NCBI RefSeq assembly: GCF_900112975.1
Contig: NZ_FONQ01000020.1
Span: 1 to 58,636 of the forward strand
DNA: 58,636 nucleotides
Direction: 5' to 3'
Source: Flavobacterium xueshanense
GTDB taxonomy: Bacteria > Bacteroidota > Bacteroidia > Flavobacteriales > Flavobacteriaceae
Of the stretch, positions 43,737 through 51,941 are shown one piece after another. The notes beneath the pieces were generated by a model. That model did not search any database. It was given only the letters and a program-made list of their open reading frames with translations, and had not been told where the DNA came from. Numbering within the stretch: position 1 is the stretch's first letter; every line of letters begins with the position of its first letter. The position numbers and the translations under genes were made by a program.

Positions 43737-43758
43737 AATTAAAATAATAGTAATTTTG
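43730..43758 (+). promoter_or_regulatory. Promoter of the ClC-CBS gene (TTG-N18-TAATTTTG)
   Basis: TTG at 43730-43732 and TAATTTTG at 43751-43758 are 18 bases apart. The expected start lies shortly before the ATG at 43779. The -33 part lies inside the last codons of the alkD pseudogene. Confidence 0.7.
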
Positions 43759-43778
43759 CACCCCTCTTAAAAATTATC

Positions 43779-45563
43779 ATGTTCAAAAAATATATTTCCA
43801 AATTAGAAACAATAATAGCTTTTGCACAATCTCTTTTAACGCCAAAGCAGTTTATATTTTTATCAGCTGTTTTAGTTGGTATTTCATCTGCCTTTGCCGT
43901 AATAGTTTTAAAAACTTTTGCGCATTGGGTTTTTTCTTTCGCTACTTATGTCAGTGGAATATTAAAATTAGGGTTCATCAACAGTATTTTACCCATAATT
44001 GGTATTCTGCTTACCGTATTCGTTGTTAAAAGGGTATTAGGAGGAACAATTCAAAAAGGGACTTCACAAATTTTGTATGCCGTTGCAAAAAAAGCGAGTA
44101 TTATCCCTAAAAAACAAATGTATGCCCAGATCGTCACAAGTTCCCTAACCGTTGGTTTAGGAGGTTCTGCGGGTTTAGAAAGTCCGATTGTAATTACCGG
44201 AGCAGCTTTTGGATCAAATTATGCTCAAAAATATAAATTAAGTTATAAAGACAGAACGCTCCTTATCGGTTGTGGTGTTGCCGCAGGTGTTGCCGCTGCT
44301 TTTAATGCGCCAATTGCCGGGGTTTTATTTGCAATCGAAGTATTGCTGGTTGATGTTAGTATCGCCGCATTTACGCCCATTATGATTGCAGCTGCCACAG
44401 GCGCTTTAGTTTCCGTAATTGCATTAGATGAAGGTATTTTGCTTTCGTTTAAACAACAGGAAAGTTTTGATTATCATAACATCGCTTATTATATTCTTTT
44501 AGGTTTGTTTACCGGATTTATTTCGGTTTATTACTCCCGTAATTTTCAGAGAGTAGAACATTTTTTTGCGAAATTTAAATTATCTCCTTATAAAAAAGCG
44601 TTGTTTGGTTCTTCGATTTTAGCCATTCTAATTTTTATTTTCCCAACGCTTTTTGGAGAAGGTTACGAAAGTATCAAAACATTATCTGACAATGATCCCG
44701 GGAAATTACTTGAAAACACATTGTTTAGCGGTTTTCGTGACAATAGCTGGGCTTTATTGATTTTCGTAGGCTTTACGATGATGCTAAAAGTTTTTGCAAC
44801 TGGAATTACTTTAGCCAGTGGCGGTAATGGTGGTAATTTTGCTCCTTCCCTATTTTTAGGATCATATGTTGGTTTCTTTTTTTCTAAATTTTTAAATCTG
44901 ACAGGACTTACTAAATTACCTGTTAGTAATTTTACATTAGTTGGAATGGCCGGAATTTTAAGTGGGCTTTTTCACGCTCCTTTGACTGCAATTTTCTTAA
45001 TTGCTGAAATTACTGGAGGGTATAACTTGATGATACCGTTAATGATTGTGGCCTCTATTAGTTTTGCAATTTCAAAACGATTTGAAAAACACTCTATGGA
45101 TGTTAAGAATTTAGCTCAAAAAGGCCATGCTTTTACAAGTAATAAAGATACGAATGTCCTCTCTACATTAGAAACAAATTCTATTATCCAAACTGATTTT
45201 TTGACTATTGCCCCCGATGAGAATTTAGAAAAATTAGTGGATTTAATTTCGCATTCTAACCAAGTGATATTTGCAGTTGTAGATGATAAAAATCAACTTT
45301 TGGGAATTGTACATTTTAATACAATTCGGGAAATCATATTTAATAGTTATCGGGTCAAATACACGCTGGTAAAAGAAATTATGATGAAGCCTATCGAAAT
45401 TGTCACTCCAGATGACAGTATGGAAACTGTCATGGATAAGTTCGAAAAATCTAAAGTTGCATTCCTTCCGGTACTCAAAAATGACGAGTACTATGGGTTT
45501 ATATCCAAATCAATTGCACTTGAAGCTTATAGAACTAAACTAAAATCGATGACAATAGATTAA
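43779..45563 (+). CDS. ClC-family chloride channel with C-terminal CBS pair
   Basis: The 594-residue protein has the ClC pore (GLGGSAGLESPIVITGAAFG with the gating Glu, FNAPIAGVLFAIEVL, LASGGNGGNFAPSLFLGSYV), then two CBS domains at about 460-590 (FLTIAPDENLEKLVDLI and IEIVTPDDSMETVMDKFEKS) that often bind adenosine nucleotides and regulate gating. It would move chloride or chloride/proton across the inner membrane. It is a longer paralogue of the 21756-23036 protein, which lacks CBS domains. It is transcribed toward rnpB, which lies on the other strand. Confidence 0.93.
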   Translation: MFKKYISKLETIIAFAQSLLTPKQFIFLSAVLVGISSAFAVIVLKTFAHWVFSFATYVSGILKLGFINSILPIIGILLTVFVVKRVLGGTIQKGTSQILYAVAKKASIIPKKQMYAQIVTSSLTVGLGGSAGLESPIVITGAAFGSNYAQKYKLSYKDRTLLIGCGVAAGVAAAFNAPIAGVLFAIEVLLVDVSIAAFTPIMIAAATGALVSVIALDEGILLSFKQQESFDYHNIAYYILLGLFTGFISVYYSRNFQRVEHFFAKFKLSPYKKALFGSSILAILIFIFPTLFGEGYESIKTLSDNDPGKLLENTLFSGFRDNSWALLIFVGFTMMLKVFATGITLASGGNGGNFAPSLFLGSYVGFFFSKFLNLTGLTKLPVSNFTLVGMAGILSGLFHAPLTAIFLIAEITGGYNLMIPLMIVASISFAISKRFEKHSMDVKNLAQKGHAFTSNKDTNVLSTLETNSIIQTDFLTIAPDENLEKLVDLISHSNQVIFAVVDDKNQLLGIVHFNTIREIIFNSYRVKYTLVKEIMMKPIEIVTPDDSMETVMDKFEKSKVAFLPVLKNDEYYGFISKSIALEAYRTKLKSMTID

Positions 45564-45627
45564 TTTTAATATTCTAAGAATTCACCTTTTTCATCCAAAA
45601 AAATTTGATTTGGAGTTAAATAAAAAA

Positions 45628-45943
45628 ATGCAGACCTATAAGCCGGATTCTGTCTCCAATAAATTAGAGCCTCATCATTTATCTAGATCCCGCATTACTG
45701 CGGGACTCAAGCTATCTACCCTTCAACAACGGACGAGAAGCCCTTAAATGCTGATATACTTGATATTTCACCGCATAGAGTTTACCTGGTTTCACTACAG
45801 CATTACCTGTACATACTTTCTGTTGCACTTGTCCTAATCCCGATAAATCGGTACCGACGGGTATTACCCGCTATGCTTCCCTCTGGTGTCCGGACTTTCC
45901 TCCCTTTTGAATACTCAAAACGGCGATAAGGCGGTCTGCGGTG
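45628..45943 (-). ncRNA. rnpB: RNase P RNA (class A)
   Basis: On the minus strand the RNA starts near CGCACCGCAGACCGCC. It contains GAGGAAAGTCCGGACACC, then AGAGGGAAGCATAGCGGGTA, ACAGAAAGTATGTACAGG, GGTGAAATATCAAG and ends ACAGAATCCGGCTTATAGGT followed by CTGC and a T-run. These are the conserved regions and the P1 closing arms (GCAGACC with GGTCTGC) of bacterial RNase P RNA, the catalytic subunit that removes tRNA 5' leaders. A -7-like TAATTTCG lies just upstream on the minus strand. Ends are placed to within a few bases. Confidence 0.95.
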
Positions 45944-46063
45944 CGAAATTACACTATTTTTTTGTGTATCTCTATTTTAGACAATTTACTTTCACAACCA
46001 TTTTACAACGACTTAATAATAAATTAGTTACCTTTATATTTCACAATTAATCTTTCGTTATTT

Positions 46064-46372
46064 ATGAAACCTTCCTATCATTATACCACAGTTTTAGAAG
46101 CTTTAGAGGATTTAAAAGAAAAAGGGTTTACCTATGATTTTAATATTCATCCAAATGACATTAAAACTAATCCCCATAATTATAAAGTAAATCATGTATA
46201 TCGCTACGAGGGCGACACTGATCCTGCAGAAGAATCAGTGGTTTACGGCATAACTTCAGATTTAGACATAAGAGGAGTTTTTGTGGCGGGATTTTCAGCT
46301 AATTCGGATGATGATGCTGCGCTTTATTTGGAAAAGCTATGTATCGATGGCGGCGGACAGTGCAAACTCTAA
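46064..46372 (+). CDS. Conserved ~100-aa protein, unknown function, copy 1
   Basis: The 102-residue acidic protein reads YHYTTVLEALEDLKEKGFTY then DFNIHPNDIKTNPHNYKVNH and HVYRYEGDTDPAEESVVYGI. It resembles small Bacteroidota proteins that databases often label phosphoribosylpyrophosphate synthetase, a name I consider unsupported because the protein is far too short and lacks the PRPP-binding loop. The conserved core is VYRYEG.(T/S)DP and GVFVAG(F/L)SA. A close relative lies at 47720-48031, with a MidA-type gene between them. No signal peptide or membrane segment is present. Confidence 0.8.
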   Translation: MKPSYHYTTVLEALEDLKEKGFTYDFNIHPNDIKTNPHNYKVNHVYRYEGDTDPAEESVVYGITSDLDIRGVFVAGFSANSDDDAALYLEKLCIDGGGQCKL

Positions 46373-46445
46373 TTTTGCTCTATTATTTTTGTAACAATGT
46401 AAAACTGCTTTTTGAAAGTATCAATAAAATATTTATCTATTCGCA

Positions 46446-47558
46446 ATGCAGTTATCCGAAATAATAATTCAGCGAATCAAAAAAGAAGGTCCTCTATCTT
46501 TTCACGATTTTATGGAAATGGCACTGTATCATCCTGAATTAGGCTATTACAATGCAACACAAACTAAAATTGGAGCTGATGGAGATTTTTACACTAGCCC
46601 GTATATCTCTGCTGATTTTGGTGCCATGATCGGGCGCCAAATTGAAGAAATGTGGAAGAATTTAGGAAAAGAACCTTTTAAAATTATTGAGTATGGAGCT
46701 GGTACGGGTTTATTATGTCATGATATCTTAGATTATCTCAAAAAAAATGATGCTTTGTATAGTACCTTAAACTATTGCATTATTGAAAAAAGTGTCAGCA
46801 TGCGCGAAATTGAAAAGCGATATCTGAAAGAAAAAGTCAGTTGGTACAACTCAATCCAAGATATTCCCCAAATTAACGGTTGTATAATATCAAATGAATT
46901 AATTGACAATTTTTCCGTACATCAGGTCATTATGGAAGAGGAACTTAAAGAAGTATTTGTAGATTACAAAGAGGGTTTTGTTGAAATTTTAAAACCTGCC
47001 AGTAAAGAACTGAATCATTATTTTAAAACATTAAACGTACAACTGCCGAAAGGGTTTCGCACAGAAGTCAATTTGCAGGCAATATCGTGGATAAAGGAAG
47101 TTTCTTATTCACTTCAAAAAGGATACATTATTACAATAGATTATGGATCATTGTCCAGTGATTTATACACTAATCGTCGAAGTTGCGGTACACTATTATG
47201 TTATCACAAACATCAAAAAAACGACAATCCCTATCAATTTATTGGGCAACAAGACATTACAACACATATAAATTTTTCCGCTTTATCCCAATGGGGTTTA
47301 CAGTATGGAATGGAGTGTTGCGGAATGGTAGATCAAGCACAATTTTTATTAGGCTTGGGTATAAAAGAGTATCAAAATGTTGCTTTAGTAAAAAATCAAA
47401 ATAATTTACAGTCAGCAGCCCATGAAGCACTTATGAATTATAGATTATTGGTGGATATGGGGATAAAATTTAAAGTTTTGATTCAACAAAAAAAAGTACC
47501 TAAACACACTTTATCAGGTTTGAAGTTTTTAAATTCATCATTAACTATCTCGCGTTAA
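46446..47558 (+). CDS. MidA/NDUFAF7-type SAM-dependent methyltransferase
   Basis: The 370-residue protein begins with GPLSFHDFMEMALYHPELGY and DGDFYTSPYISADFGAMIGR. The SAM-binding motif is IIEYGAGTGLLCHDIL, and further conserved blocks are CIISNELIDNFSVHQVIM and YIITIDYGSLSSDLY. NDUFAF7 in mitochondria methylates an Arg of the NDUFS2 complex I subunit. Bacterial relatives have broader, mostly unknown targets. The gene lies between two related small genes (46064 and 47720) on the same strand. Length is in the usual range of 350-400. Confidence 0.9.
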   Translation: MQLSEIIIQRIKKEGPLSFHDFMEMALYHPELGYYNATQTKIGADGDFYTSPYISADFGAMIGRQIEEMWKNLGKEPFKIIEYGAGTGLLCHDILDYLKKNDALYSTLNYCIIEKSVSMREIEKRYLKEKVSWYNSIQDIPQINGCIISNELIDNFSVHQVIMEEELKEVFVDYKEGFVEILKPASKELNHYFKTLNVQLPKGFRTEVNLQAISWIKEVSYSLQKGYIITIDYGSLSSDLYTNRRSCGTLLCYHKHQKNDNPYQFIGQQDITTHINFSALSQWGLQYGMECCGMVDQAQFLLGLGIKEYQNVALVKNQNNLQSAAHEALMNYRLLVDMGIKFKVLIQQKKVPKHTLSGLKFLNSSLTISR

Positions 47559-47719
47559 GAATGAAATCATAAACATTCTGCACAACCCATAATCAGTTGT
47601 GACAGAACCAAAAATTACAAGTGAAAAATTTTACAATACTTAACAATAATTATATAAAAATTTATAACTGTTATAAGTATACCTTTAATTAAATAAAATT
47701 AACCCATAAAAAAAATATC

Positions 47720-48031
47720 ATGGATAAGCGAATGTATCATTATGCGACTGTTTCTAAAGCTTTGGAAGAATTAAAAGAAAAAGGATTTACAATCGATTTT
47801 AACGTTCAAGAAAAAAGGATAATTGACAGTCCGGATGATTTTGAAATAGTGCACCTATATCGCTATGAAGGAGAGAGTGATCCTGGAGATGAAGCAACGG
47901 TTTTTGGTATTAAATCAAGTACCGGAGAAAAAGGTGTTTTTGTAGCAGGACTATCTGCATTTGCTGATAACAGTGCCGCTATGGTTTTGAATGAACTGAC
48001 GATTAAAGGAAGAGAAGATCGTCCTGAATAA
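47720..48031 (+). CDS. Conserved ~100-aa protein, unknown function, copy 2
   Basis: The 103-residue protein is a paralogue of the one at 46064-46372: [40 protein letters not shown] and [20 protein letters not shown], then [20 protein letters not shown]. Identical spacing and the repeated YRYEG core show a duplication, while residues outside the core have diverged. The function is unknown. It precedes topoisomerase IB by only 12 bp, so the two are probably co-transcribed. No signal peptide is present, so it is cytoplasmic. Confidence 0.8.
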   Translation: MDKRMYHYATVSKALEELKEKGFTIDFNVQEKRIIDSPDDFEIVHLYRYEGESDPGDEATVFGIKSSTGEKGVFVAGLSAFADNSAAMVLNELTIKGREDRPE

Positions 48032-48043
48032 TATTACAGTACA

Positions 48044-49108
48044 ATGAACCGCTTACAATCTAAGTTAGAAAAAATGGGTAGGGATCCCATAATTACAGCA
48101 AAAGCAGTAAGCCTTCGCTATTGTGTAAATTATAGTAAAGGTTATTTTAGAATCAAAAGAAACAATACCTACCATTACATTGATCAAAATGAGAATTCAA
48201 TTAATGATCCTGAAATCTTAACCCGAATTTTAAAATTAGTGCTTCCGCCTTCATGGGAAAACGTATGGATTTCGCCTTATGAAAACGGTCACTTGCAAGC
48301 TACAGGGGTTGATTCTAAAGGTAGAAAACAGTATCGTTATCATGAGCAATGGAACAAAATCAGAAATCAATCTAAATTTTATCGCATTCAAAGTTTTGCT
48401 TTAGCCTTACCTTTGATTCGAAAACATGTGGAACAAGATTTAAAAAATAAAAATTTAACTTACGAAAAAGTTATTGCGCTCGTAATAAAACTAATAGAGA
48501 TAACTAATATTCGTATTGGAAATGAAGCATACAAAAAATTATACGGCTCATTCGGATTAACTACTTTACAAGATAGACATGTCGGATTTCAAAATTCAAA
48601 AATTCGATTTGAATTTACAGGTAAAAAAGCTGTCAAGCATAAAATCAGTTTCATCAGTAAAAAATTAGCGACATTAGTCAAAAGATGTAAAGATATTCCC
48701 GGACAAGATTTGTTTCAATACTATGACTTACAAGGAAATCATCATACAATTGGTTCGGCAGATATAAATAATTACTTAAAAAACATAACAAATCAAGATT
48801 TTACGGCTAAGGATTTTCGGGTTTGGTCAGGAAGCGTAAACGCGTTAAGTGCGTTCCAAAAATTAAAACCACCAATATGTCAAACGGAATCTAAACGCAA
48901 AATAATCGAAGTAATTGATGAAGTTGCATTAAAACTGGGCAATACAAGATCCGTTTGTAAAAAATATTATGTTCATCCAACTGTCATTGCTGCATTCGAA
49001 AAAGGTTCTATTTGGCAATACAAATCCAAAAAAATTAATGCTAAATTTCTGCCTGAGGAATACGCACTACTTAAGCTACTTGATAAAGAAATAATTGCAA
49101 ATATTTAG
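48044..49108 (+). CDS. Type IB DNA topoisomerase (poxvirus-like)
   Basis: The 354-residue monomeric enzyme relaxes positive and negative supercoils through a 3'-phosphotyrosyl link. The nucleophile is predicted as Y309 in SVCKKYYVHPTVIAAFE. Other active-site blocks are IRIGNEAYKKLYGSFGLTTL, FEFTGKKAVKHKI (Lys) and KDFRVWSGSVNALSAF (Arg). Bacterial type IB enzymes are sporadic and often acquired by transfer. Its gene follows a ~100-aa unknown protein gene by 12 bp. Most bacteria rely on topoisomerase IA, so this one is accessory. Confidence 0.92.
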   Translation: MNRLQSKLEKMGRDPIITAKAVSLRYCVNYSKGYFRIKRNNTYHYIDQNENSINDPEILTRILKLVLPPSWENVWISPYENGHLQATGVDSKGRKQYRYHEQWNKIRNQSKFYRIQSFALALPLIRKHVEQDLKNKNLTYEKVIALVIKLIEITNIRIGNEAYKKLYGSFGLTTLQDRHVGFQNSKIRFEFTGKKAVKHKISFISKKLATLVKRCKDIPGQDLFQYYDLQGNHHTIGSADINNYLKNITNQDFTAKDFRVWSGSVNALSAFQKLKPPICQTESKRKIIEVIDEVALKLGNTRSVCKKYYVHPTVIAAFEKGSIWQYKSKKINAKFLPEEYALLKLLDKEIIANI

Positions 49109-49173
49109 AATAAATTTTTAGGAAATCTAGTTTTAATTTGTCTCAGGCCAACACTTAAATTGTGTTTTATTTT

Positions 49174-49204
49174 TTGTTATTTGAATTACCAAAACCTATA
49201 TTTG
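49174..49204 (+). promoter_or_regulatory. Promoter of dnaX (TTG-N20-TATATTTG)
   Basis: TTG at 49174-49176 and TATATTTG at 49197-49204 are 20 bases apart. The mRNA would start near 49211, so the ATG at 49222, not the longer frame from 49162, is the start of dnaX. Confidence 0.7.
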
Positions 49205-49221
49205 TGCTTGAATTAATTTCT

Positions 49222-50307
49222 ATGGAACAATTTGTTGTATCGGCACGTAAATATCGACCTCAAACATTTAAAGATGTTGTAGGACAAAAAGCCATTACTA
49301 ATACTTTACTAAATGCCATAGAAAGCAACCATCTTGCTTCTGCACTCTTATTTACGGGACCACGTGGTGTTGGCAAAACTACTTGCGCTCGTATTTTGGC
49401 CCGAAAAATAAACCAGCCAGGATACGATGATCCCAATGAAGATTTTGCTTTTAATGTTTTCGAATTAGATGCAGCTTCCAACAACTCTGTGGATGATATA
49501 AGGAATTTAATTGACCAAGTTCGGATCCCACCACAAACAGGACAATACAAAGTATATATTATTGATGAGGTTCACATGTTGTCATCGGCAGCTTTCAATG
49601 CTTTCCTAAAAACACTGGAAGAACCGCCTAAGCACGCCATTTTTATTTTGGCAACGACCGAAAAACATAAAATTATTCCAACGATACTTTCTCGTTGTCA
49701 GATATTTGATTTCAAAAGAATTACCGTAAAAGATGCTAAAGAACATCTTGCCGAAGTCGCTACTAGTCAAGGCGTAGTTTTTGAAGATGATGCTTTGCAT
49801 ATCATTGCTCAAAAAGCGGACGGCGCCATGCGTGATGCTTTATCTATTTTTGACAGAGTCGTTTCTTTTTGTGGAAAAGACTTAACGCGTCAGGCCGTTA
49901 CGGAGAATTTGAATGTGTTGGATTACGAAACGTACATCAACATTACCGATTTGATTTTGGAAAACAAAATCCCGGATTTATTAATGGCGTTCAACGAAAT
50001 TCTTTCTAAAGGATTTGATGCGCATCATTTTGTATCCGGATTGGCTTCCCATTTCAGAGATTTGTTAGTTTCCAAAACACCTGCAACGTTAACTTTATTA
50101 GAAGTTGGTGAACAAGCACAACAAATGTATGGTGTGCAGGCACAAAAATGCAGTCAAGACTTTTTATTAAAAGGAATCGAGATTGCAAATGATTGTGATC
50201 TAAAATACAAACTGAGCCAAAATCAACGACTTCTTGTTGAACTTTGCTTGATGCAACTTGCCTCTATCACTTTTGATGGAGAAAAAAAAAAGTTGAACAA
50301 TATATAA
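49222..50307 (+). CDS. dnaX: DNA polymerase III gamma/tau subunit, gamma-length product
   Basis: The 361-residue product is the AAA+ clamp-loader subunit that opens the sliding clamp with delta and delta'. It shows MEQFVVSARKYRPQTFKDVV, Walker A GPRGVGKTTCARIL, Walker B VYIIDEVHMLSS, LKTLEEPPKHAIFILATTE and sensor/Arg-finger SRCQIFDF. The four Cys of the usual zinc module are absent. The frame ends with GEKKKLNNI at 50307, directly after an A10 run (50282-50291). The rest of the tau protein continues in the -1 frame at 50292-50957. Gamma and tau may both be made from this gene. Confidence 0.9.
   Translation: MEQFVVSARKYRPQTFKDVVGQKAITNTLLNAIESNHLASALLFTGPRGVGKTTCARILARKINQPGYDDPNEDFAFNVFELDAASNNSVDDIRNLIDQVRIPPQTGQYKVYIIDEVHMLSSAAFNAFLKTLEEPPKHAIFILATTEKHKIIPTILSRCQIFDFKRITVKDAKEHLAEVATSQGVVFEDDALHIIAQKADGAMRDALSIFDRVVSFCGKDLTRQAVTENLNVLDYETYINITDLILENKIPDLLMAFNEILSKGFDAHHFVSGLASHFRDLLVSKTPATLTLLEVGEQAQQMYGVQAQKCSQDFLLKGIEIANDCDLKYKLSQNQRLLVELCLMQLASITFDGEKKKLNNI
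50282..50292 (+). other. A10 slippery run inside dnaX
   Basis: Ten A (50282-50291) followed by G place the heptamer A AAA AAG at 50286-50292 in the dnaX zero frame, the same heptamer that directs -1 frameshifting in E. coli dnaX. A run this long could also cause transcriptional slippage, as reported for Thermus dnaX. No clear downstream stem-loop is seen. Confidence 0.7.
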
Positions 50308-50957
50308 TTCCACCTACTTATTTTAGAAAGAATGATTATTCAATAACGGTTCAAACAAAAATTGAAGATTCAAAACCTGCCATCCCAGTTTTAGAATCAG
50401 TTCAATTAAAAGAACCGGAAACTACAATTGACGTACCGTCAATTCCAGTTCCTACTCCTACAGTGAAAATTAACATTCCACAATCGAATGAACTAAAGGT
50501 TTCTGCGTTTTCATTAGCTAGTATTCGCGCCAAAAAAGCATTAGAAGAAAGCAGTAAAGGAATTGTAAAAGAAGTGCTTCATTTGCCAACTGAATCTTTC
50601 TCAGAGACAGAAATGTTGCTGCAATGGAACAAATACGCGCAACGTTTAGGAGACAAAGGCTATAAAATCATGGAATCGTTATTACTCATCAACGATCCAA
50701 AATTAAATGGAACCGCAATTACAATTGAATTGCCAAACGAAGGCTCAAAATTAGATTTTGAAAAAGAAATACATGGCCTTTTAGGACATTTGAAAGGGCA
50801 TTTACACAATCATGACATTACAATTGAGGTTGTTGTCAATGAAAGTATAGAAAATAAAAGAAGTTTTAACGACCAGGACCGCTACAATAGATTATTGGAA
50901 ATAAATCCAAACATTGAGCTGTTACGCACAACATTTGGATTGGATTTAGACGCATAA
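50292..50957 (+). CDS. dnaX: DnaX tau-specific C-terminal part, -1 frame
   Basis: Reading from 50292 (GTT GAA CAA) in the -1 frame gives VEQYIIPPTYFRKND, a Pro-rich linker (DVPSIPVPTPTVKINI), then the C-terminal domain with VSAFSLASIRAKKALEESSK, EMLLQWNKYAQRLGDKGYK and ELLRTTFGLDLDA. With 357 residues from the upstream frame this makes a 578-residue tau. In E. coli tau carries the sites that bind polymerase alpha and the replicative helicase, and gamma lacks them. No separate start lies at the beginning, so it is expressed only through a frameshift, slippage, or because the run is wrongly counted in the assembly. Confidence 0.85.
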   Translation, partial: VEQYIIPPTYFRKNDYSITVQTKIEDSKPAIPVLESVQLKEPETTIDVPSIPVPTPTVKINIPQSNELKVSAFSLASIRAKKALEESSKGIVKEVLHLPTESFSETEMLLQWNKYAQRLGDKGYKIMESLLLINDPKLNGTAITIELPNEGSKLDFEKEIHGLLGHLKGHLHNHDITIEVVVNESIENKRSFNDQDRYNRLLEINPNIELLRTTFGLDLDA

Positions 50958-50969
50958 TCTATATTAAAA

Positions 50970-51866
50970 TTAAATTTTACCGTAGTACATTGCTTTTACA
51001 ATTCCATCCGAAAGACCAATCTTTGGTACATAAATATTTCTTGCTCCACTCCATTTCATGGCATTCAGATAAATTCTTGTGGCAGGAATAATTACATCGG
51101 CACGATCCGGATTGAGACCTAGTTCAGATATTCTTTGCTCATAAGAAAGAGAATTTAAAAACGCATATTGCGAATTCATATAAATATAAGAAAGCGGCTT
51201 TTCTTGTAATTTCCCCGACATTTTAAAAAGCTTATTTATATTTCCACCAGAACCTATCAGCGTAACTTCATCAAATTCTTGCGTATTTGTTTTAATCCAT
51301 TTTTCAATTTCATCCCACACCACATCGCAGACCATATCATTCAGTAAACGAACGGTTCCAGCTTTGAAAGATCTTGAAATGATCATTTTACCATTAGAGA
51401 ACAAAGTAAATTCGGTACTTCCACCGCCAACATCCACAAAAAGATAGGTTTGATCCGTTTTTAACAAATGATGTAAATCAGTCGATGCTATTAAGGCAGC
51501 TTCTTTTTTACCATCAATAATTTCTATTTTTATATCAGCTTTTTTCTTAATCAATGCTACAACTTCTTTACCATTATAAGCTTCTCGCATCGCAGAGGTC
51601 GCAAAAGCCATGTAACGTTCTACTTTATGTACTTTCATCAAAAGATTAAAAGCCTTCATGGCATCACACATTCTCTCAATATTCTCTTCTGAAATTTCAC
51701 CAACTGTAAAGGCGTCCTGACCAAGACGAATAGGTACACGAACGAGGGAACTTTTGTTGAACTGAGGCTCTTTACCTTCCTGTTCCACGATATTAGCAAT
51801 CAACAAACGCATGGCATTAGAACCAATATCAATTGCTGCATATTTTTTTATTTTAATCATTTCCAA
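50970..51866 (-). CDS. ppx: Ppx/GppA-family phosphatase
   Basis: The 298-residue ASKHA-fold enzyme shows the phosphate-1 loop KYAAIDIGSNAMRLLIAN, the adenosine/phosphate loop FVDVGGGSTEFTLF and the acceptor-side segment IGSGGNINKLFK. It removes terminal phosphates from polyphosphate and/or the 5'-phosphate of pppGpp. It is the short form without the C-terminal HD-like domain of E. coli Ppx. The ATG at 51860 (MIKIKK) is an alternative start. It follows ppk1 on the same strand with a 75-bp gap. Together with ppk1 and sixA it forms a polyphosphate cluster. Confidence 0.9.
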   Translation of the reverse strand: MEMIKIKKYAAIDIGSNAMRLLIANIVEQEGKEPQFNKSSLVRVPIRLGQDAFTVGEISEENIERMCDAMKAFNLLMKVHKVERYMAFATSAMREAYNGKEVVALIKKKADIKIEIIDGKKEAALIASTDLHHLLKTDQTYLFVDVGGGSTEFTLFSNGKMIISRSFKAGTVRLLNDMVCDVVWDEIEKWIKTNTQEFDEVTLIGSGGNINKLFKMSGKLQEKPLSYIYMNSQYAFLNSLSYEQRISELGLNPDRADVIIPATRIYLNAMKWSGARNIYVPKIGLSDGIVKAMYYGKI

Positions 51867-51941
51867 TTCGTTATTTACTAATTATAGTGTAGAATTCTTA
51901 ATTATAGGAGTGCAAAATCCAGTCCAGATATAAACAATTAA

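Noticed and set aside
46064..48031. Phosphoribosylpyrophosphate synthetase label for the ~100-aa paralogues
   Set aside because: The proteins are about a third of the enzyme length and lack the PRPP-binding loop.
49162..49221. Longer start of dnaX from 49162
   Set aside because: The stretch contains the TTG-N20-TATATTTG promoter and no family-like sequence before MEQFVVSARKYRP.
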